Assembly: GCF_014650775.1 (NCBI RefSeq)
Contig: NZ_BMVP01000004.1
Location: forward strand, 186,001-250,000
Source: Streptomyces cirratus
GTDB lineage: Bacteria > Actinomycetota > Actinomycetes > Streptomycetales > Streptomycetaceae
Length of the DNA stretch: 64,000 bases
Direction of reading: 5' to 3'
A program made the translations under genes and the position numbers. The notes beneath the pieces are model-generated. The model worked only from the letters and a program-made list of their open reading frames with translations. It was not told the DNA's origin and ran no database searches. This document shows positions 60,169-64,000 of the stretch, piece after piece. Numbering within the stretch: the stretch's first letter is position 1; every line of letters starts with the position of its first letter.

Positions 60169-62481
60169 ATGGTTCAGAAGAAGGCGAAGAAGGCGATCGT
60201 GGCGAAGAAGAGCGCTCCGAGGACCCCTCCGGCCGAACCGGCCGGCGTCCCCGCGGAGAACAACGGCGCTCCCGGCCGCCCGGCGCCCGAGCCTCCGGCG
60301 CTCAACGAGCCGACCGAGCCCCGCGAGCCGCTGCCGCCCAAGGCGGACCAGAGCGGTCCGGACACCTTCACCCCCACCGGGCGGGCGACCGGCGTCCCCC
60401 GGGAGTCGGTTGCGCAGAGCGGCGCGTACCTGACGACCGCGCAGGGCGCCCGGCTCTACGACACGGACCACTCGCTCAAGGCCGGTCCGCGCGGGCCGGT
60501 CCTGCTCCAGGACCACCACCTGCGCGAGAAGATCACCCATTTCGACCACGAGCGCATCCCGGAGCGCGTGGTCCACGCCCGGGGTGCGGCCGCGCACGGC
60601 GTGTTCCAGGCGTACGGCACGGCGGCGCGGATCACCAAGGCGGCCTTCCTGGCGAAGGGCGCCGAGACCGAGGTCTTCGTACGGTTCTCCACCGTTCTCG
60701 GCTCGCGCGGATCCGCCGACACCGTCCGCGACACCCGGGGCTTCGCGACGAAGTTCTACACCTCCGAGGGCACCTTCGACCTGGTGGGCAACAACATCCC
60801 GGTCTTCTTCATCCAGGACGCCGTGAAGTTCCCGGACATCATCCACGCCGGGAAGCCGCATCCCGACCGGGAGATCCCCCAGGCGCAGAGCGCGCACGAC
60901 ACCTTCTGGGACTTCGTGTCCCTGCACACCGAGGCCACGCACCACACCCTGTGGAACATGTCGGACCGCGGCATCCCCCGCTCCTACCGGATGATGGAGG
61001 GGTTCGGCGTCCACACCTTCCGGCTGGTCAACGCCAAGGGCGCGACCACCCTGGTGAAGTTCCACTGGAAGCCGAAACTGGGCGTGCACTCCCTGGTCTG
61101 GGAGGAGGCGCAGATCACGAACGGCATCGACCCCGACTTCCACCGGCGCGACCTCGCCGACGCCATCGAGTCCGGTGCCTACCCGCAGTGGGAACTGGGC
61201 GTCCAGACCTTCCCCGACACCCCTGACCAGAGGTTCGAGGGGATCGACCTGCTCGACCCGACGAAGATCGTGCCGGAGGAGCTCGCGCCGGTCCAGCCGA
61301 TCGGCGTGATGACGCTGAACCGGAACCCGTCGAACTTCTTCGCCGAGACGGAGCAGGTCGCCTTCCACCCCGGTCACCTGGTGCCCGGGATCGACATCAC
61401 GGACGACCCGCTGCTGGCGGGGCGGCTCTTCTCCTACCTCGACACGCAGATCAGCCGGCTCGGCGGCCCCAACTTCGCCCAGATCCCGGTCAACCGCCCG
61501 CACGCGCCGGTCAACGACATGCTGCGCGACGGCATGCACCAGACCGCCGTGCACTCGGGGACGGCGCCCTACCGGCCCAACTCCCTCGACGGCGGTTGCC
61601 CGTTCCTCGCCGGGGCCGACACCGGCGCCTACATCGAGGTACCGGTCGAAACACCGGCGGCCCACAAGGTCCGCGAGGCGCCCGACTCGTTCGCGGAGCA
61701 CTTCCGCCAGCCCCGGCTGTTCTGGCTCAGCATGACGCCCGTCGAGCGGGAACACATCATCTCGGCCTACACCTTCGAGCTGAGCAAGTGCTACGAGCCC
61801 ACCATCAGGCAACGCGTGCTGGGCGTGCTCGCCAACATCGACACGGAGCTGTGCGAGCAGGTCGCCGCGGGCCTGGGGCTGCCGGCCCCGGCCGCCACGC
61901 AGCCGCTCGCCGAGCCCGAGCCGAGCCCGGCGCTCTCCCAGGTCGGGCAGACCTGGCCGCTGGACGGGCGGGTCGTCGGGATCGTCACCGGACCGGACGG
62001 CGACGTGAAGGCACTGCGCGCCCTGCGGCAGAGCGTGCTCGACTCCGGCATGGTCCCCCTGGTCATCGCGCCGACCCCCGCGCCCCTGGGCACCGGCAAG
62101 AACGCCGTGCCCGTACAGCGCACCTTCGCCAATGCCCGCTCCGTCGAGTTCGACGCCCTGCTGGTGGCGGGCGCACCGGCTGCCACCGCGGACGCGAAGG
62201 GCCCGCGGGACGCCAAGGCCGGCGCGAAGAAGACGGGGCGCAAGGCGGCAGCGGCCGTCCCGGGCACCGACCCCCGGGTGCTCCTGCTCGTCGCGGAGGC
62301 CTTCCGGCACGCGAAGGCGATCGGCGGCTGGGACGGAGCCGAGTCCGTATGGCAGGAGGCGGGCCTGCCGGCCGGCGCGCCCGGCCTGGTCACTGCGAAG
62401 AACGGCCCGACGGCCCTCTCCGAGGTGATCGGGCTGCTGGGCACCCACCGCGTGTGGGAGCGCTTCCCGGCATCGGCCTGA
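60169..62481 (+). CDS. katE: Large-subunit monofunctional catalase (HPII/KatE type)
   Basis: A 770-residue clade-II catalase that dismutates H2O2 with heme. Catalytic His136 is in ERVVHARG, the distal Asn is in LVGNNIPVFFIQD, and the heme Tyr is in RLFSYLDTQ near 424. Residues about 600-770 form the DJ-1/GATase-like C-terminal domain of large catalases (GRVVGIVTGPDGDVKALRAL). A 65-residue Lys/Pro/Ala-rich N-terminal extension and a Lys/Ala-rich insertion near 685-705 (AKAGAKKTGRKAAAA) are unusual. ATG 60169 follows GGAAGG. Probably stress-induced together with the gene before it. Confidence 0.97.
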   Translation: MVQKKAKKAIVAKKSAPRTPPAEPAGVPAENNGAPGRPAPEPPALNEPTEPREPLPPKADQSGPDTFTPTGRATGVPRESVAQSGAYLTTAQGARLYDTDHSLKAGPRGPVLLQDHHLREKITHFDHERIPERVVHARGAAAHGVFQAYGTAARITKAAFLAKGAETEVFVRFSTVLGSRGSADTVRDTRGFATKFYTSEGTFDLVGNNIPVFFIQDAVKFPDIIHAGKPHPDREIPQAQSAHDTFWDFVSLHTEATHHTLWNMSDRGIPRSYRMMEGFGVHTFRLVNAKGATTLVKFHWKPKLGVHSLVWEEAQITNGIDPDFHRRDLADAIESGAYPQWELGVQTFPDTPDQRFEGIDLLDPTKIVPEELAPVQPIGVMTLNRNPSNFFAETEQVAFHPGHLVPGIDITDDPLLAGRLFSYLDTQISRLGGPNFAQIPVNRPHAPVNDMLRDGMHQTAVHSGTAPYRPNSLDGGCPFLAGADTGAYIEVPVETPAAHKVREAPDSFAEHFRQPRLFWLSMTPVEREHIISAYTFELSKCYEPTIRQRVLGVLANIDTELCEQVAAGLGLPAPAATQPLAEPEPSPALSQVGQTWPLDGRVVGIVTGPDGDVKALRALRQSVLDSGMVPLVIAPTPAPLGTGKNAVPVQRTFANARSVEFDALLVAGAPAATADAKGPRDAKAGAKKTGRKAAAAVPGTDPRVLLLVAEAFRHAKAIGGWDGAESVWQEAGLPAGAPGLVTAKNGPTALSEVIGLLGTHRVWERFPASA

Positions 62482-62506
62482 CGGCTCCGGACGGTCCTAC
62501 TGCCCG

Positions 62507-64000
62507 TCAGCCGCCCTCCACGGGGGCGCGGTTGGCGGGCAGGTGGATGTCCAGGACGCAGACGTCGTCCCGCCGCCCCGGCCGCAGCGCCTCCAGCAGC
62601 CGGGCCAGCGGTTCGGACCGCTCTCCGGCCACGCAGTCGACGGCGGCCCGCGCGAGCCGGTCGAGCCCCCGGTCGATGCTCTCCCCCGGTACCTCGATGA
62701 GCCCGTCGGTGTAGAGCAGGAGGTGGTCGCCGGGCTCCAGGCGGAGCGAGACCTCCTCGTAGGCGCCGGCGAACCCGGCCCCGAGCAGGCCGCCTTCGGG
62801 CAGCGGCAGGTACCGCGCGCGGCCGTCGCGCACCAGCAGGGGCGGCAGGTGTCCGGCACGCACCCAGGACAGCCGCTGCTCCCGCGGCAGGTAGCGGGCC
62901 ATGATCATGGTGGCGGTGGCGGAGGCGCCGAGCCCGTCCGGAGGCGTGTGGATCAGGAGGGTGTTGAGCCGGGTCAGGGCGTCGGCGAGCGCCGAGCCGG
63001 TGACGATCATGCCCTTGGCCGTGAACCTGAGCTGGGCCATCGTGCCGACCGCGTCCAGTCCGTGTCCGGCGACGTCACCGACGACGAAGAGGGCGCTGTG
63101 GTCGGGGAGTTCGATGGCGCTGTACCAGTCGCCGCCGACGTTCACCCCGCTGTCGGAGGGCATGTAGGCCACGTCGACGCGCAGCCCGGCGAGGTCCATC
63201 GACCGTTCCGGCGTCGGCAGCAGGGCGTGCTGGAGGCGTGCGGCGAGGGTGCGTTCGGCCTGGAGCATGCCCCGCTGGACGAGTACGGCCCGTTCGCTCT
63301 CCCGCAGGGCCAGTTCGGCGTCGCGCTGCGCCGTGAGGTCCTGGAAGAAGCCGTGCACCTCCACCGGGGTGCCCTCGGCGTCCGTCTCGGCTTCGGCGAC
63401 GATGCGCAGGTGCCGGATTCCGTCCGGGACCACGATGCGGAACTGCCGGTCGATCGGGGCCCCGTCGCGCAGCAGCCGCTCGACGTCCGCGCCGAGGGCG
63501 GGCAGGTCGTCGGGCAGCAGGTGTCCGGGCAGCTCCTCCAGCGTCATGGGACCCAGCTCCGGGTCACGGCGGAAGATGGCGTAGACGTGGTCGGACCAGT
63601 TGATGGTGTCCGTCACCAGGTTCCAGTCGGCCCAGCCGAGGTTGCCCAGGCGCTCCATGGCCGCCAGCCGGCGTGCCTCGCGCTGTGTGACGTCGTGACG
63701 GATCCAGGTGACGACGAGCCGCCGGCCCAGCCGGGTCGCCCGAACGGAGTAGGTGGACTGCTCGGGTACGCCCGCGACCACCTCCTGGTACGCGAACGGT
63801 TCGCCGACGTACGTCGTCCCGGTCGTCAGGGCGTCGAGGTAGCCCTGCCACAGGGCCGTGCCGGCCACGGTGGGGTACGTCTCCAGGACGCGCCGGCCGA
63901 TGAGTTCCTTGCCCCGGCGGCCCGCGACGTCCACCGAATCGGGGGCGGCCGCGTCGATCCGGTAGTCCTCCACCTCGCCCGTCGCGGTGCGCAGGGGCGA
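62507..64000 (-). CDS. PAS-domain PP2C serine phosphatase (5' end cut by window)
   Basis: At least 497 residues are visible and the open frame continues past the right edge (SPLRTATGEVEDYRI), so the start is not in the window. Two PAS-like domains (about the first 120 visible residues; then NLGWADWNLVTDTINWSDHV and EVHGFFQDLTAQRDAE) precede a SpoIIE-type PP2C domain with NVGGDWYSAIEL, VGDVAGHGLDAVG and GRRDDVCVLDIHL. It would switch a STAS antagonist in response to a small ligand or redox signal. The partner is not visible. Confidence 0.93.
   Translation of the reverse strand, partial: SPLRTATGEVEDYRIDAAAPDSVDVAGRRGKELIGRRVLETYPTVAGTALWQGYLDALTTGTTYVGEPFAYQEVVAGVPEQSTYSVRATRLGRRLVVTWIRHDVTQREARRLAAMERLGNLGWADWNLVTDTINWSDHVYAIFRRDPELGPMTLEELPGHLLPDDLPALGADVERLLRDGAPIDRQFRIVVPDGIRHLRIVAEAETDAEGTPVEVHGFFQDLTAQRDAELALRESERAVLVQRGMLQAERTLAARLQHALLPTPERSMDLAGLRVDVAYMPSDSGVNVGGDWYSAIELPDHSALFVVGDVAGHGLDAVGTMAQLRFTAKGMIVTGSALADALTRLNTLLIHTPPDGLGASATATMIMARYLPREQRLSWVRAGHLPPLLVRDGRARYLPLPEGGLLGAGFAGAYEEVSLRLEPGDHLLLYTDGLIEVPGESIDRGLDRLARAAVDCVAGERSEPLARLLEALRPGRRDDVCVLDIHLPANRAPVEGG

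Overview
The window is high-GC DNA with Streptomyces-style codon use (third codon positions almost always G or C), GTG starts, many ATGA/GTGA stop-start overlaps, a chaplin, a DUF5709 protein and many small stress proteins. I read it as a Streptomyces (or close actinobacterial) chromosome. I saw no rRNA, tRNA, insertion sequence, prophage or CRISPR array.

Layout. 1-2147: the N-terminus of an ABC transporter ATPase behind a long AT-rich palindrome, a short chaplin, a 3-hydroxybutyrate dehydrogenase and a decayed coding remnant. 2148-17303 (all minus): a complete 15-gene high-affinity [NiFe]-hydrogenase locus, transcribed hypX, hhyS, hhyL, NifU-like, three proteins of unknown function, maturation protease, a 34-residue peptide, hypA, hypB, hypF, hypC, hypD, hypE. 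The large-subunit Cys motifs and the CxxD proximal-cluster motif of the small subunit identify group 1h/5, the actinobacterial enzyme that oxidises atmospheric H2. The genes cover every step: CN ligand (HypF/E), Fe transfer (HypC/D), nickel (HypA/B), CO ligand under air (HypX) and C-terminal processing (protease).

17596-44432: a mosaic of mostly small stress and housekeeping genes: NmrA protein, cold-shock protein, UdgX uracil-DNA glycosylase, Rieske/DUF2231 protein, DUF5709, TopIB, CBM48 protein, PfpI, GlsB, hemerythrin, CsbD, DUF4235, phosphoglucomutase, SDRs, an M20 amidohydrolase, a phosphodiesterase, and partner-switching regulators (two STAS proteins, one RsbW-like kinase, one PP2C phosphatase; a second phosphatase ends the window). 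Several of these genes have sigma-B-type promoters (GNNT, 14-16 bp, GGGTAN), and the 11-mer GGGTAGGCGCC recurs four times, which suggests a general-stress regulon.

44691-55713 (plus): a tightly coupled glycan locus with a UDP-glucuronate-decarboxylase-like epimerase, an O-carbamoyltransferase, five glycosyltransferases (GT2, GT4, GT4, GT9, GT9) and gmhB, gmhA and hldE, that is, the full route to ADP-D-glycero-D-manno-heptose in a Gram-positive organism. 55719-64000: an MFS exporter, an SDR, a DUF6766 membrane protein, a lipoprotein coupled to a 30-residue membrane peptide, a paralogue of the 20 kb small protein, a large KatE-type catalase, and a PAS/PP2C phosphatase cut by the window edge.
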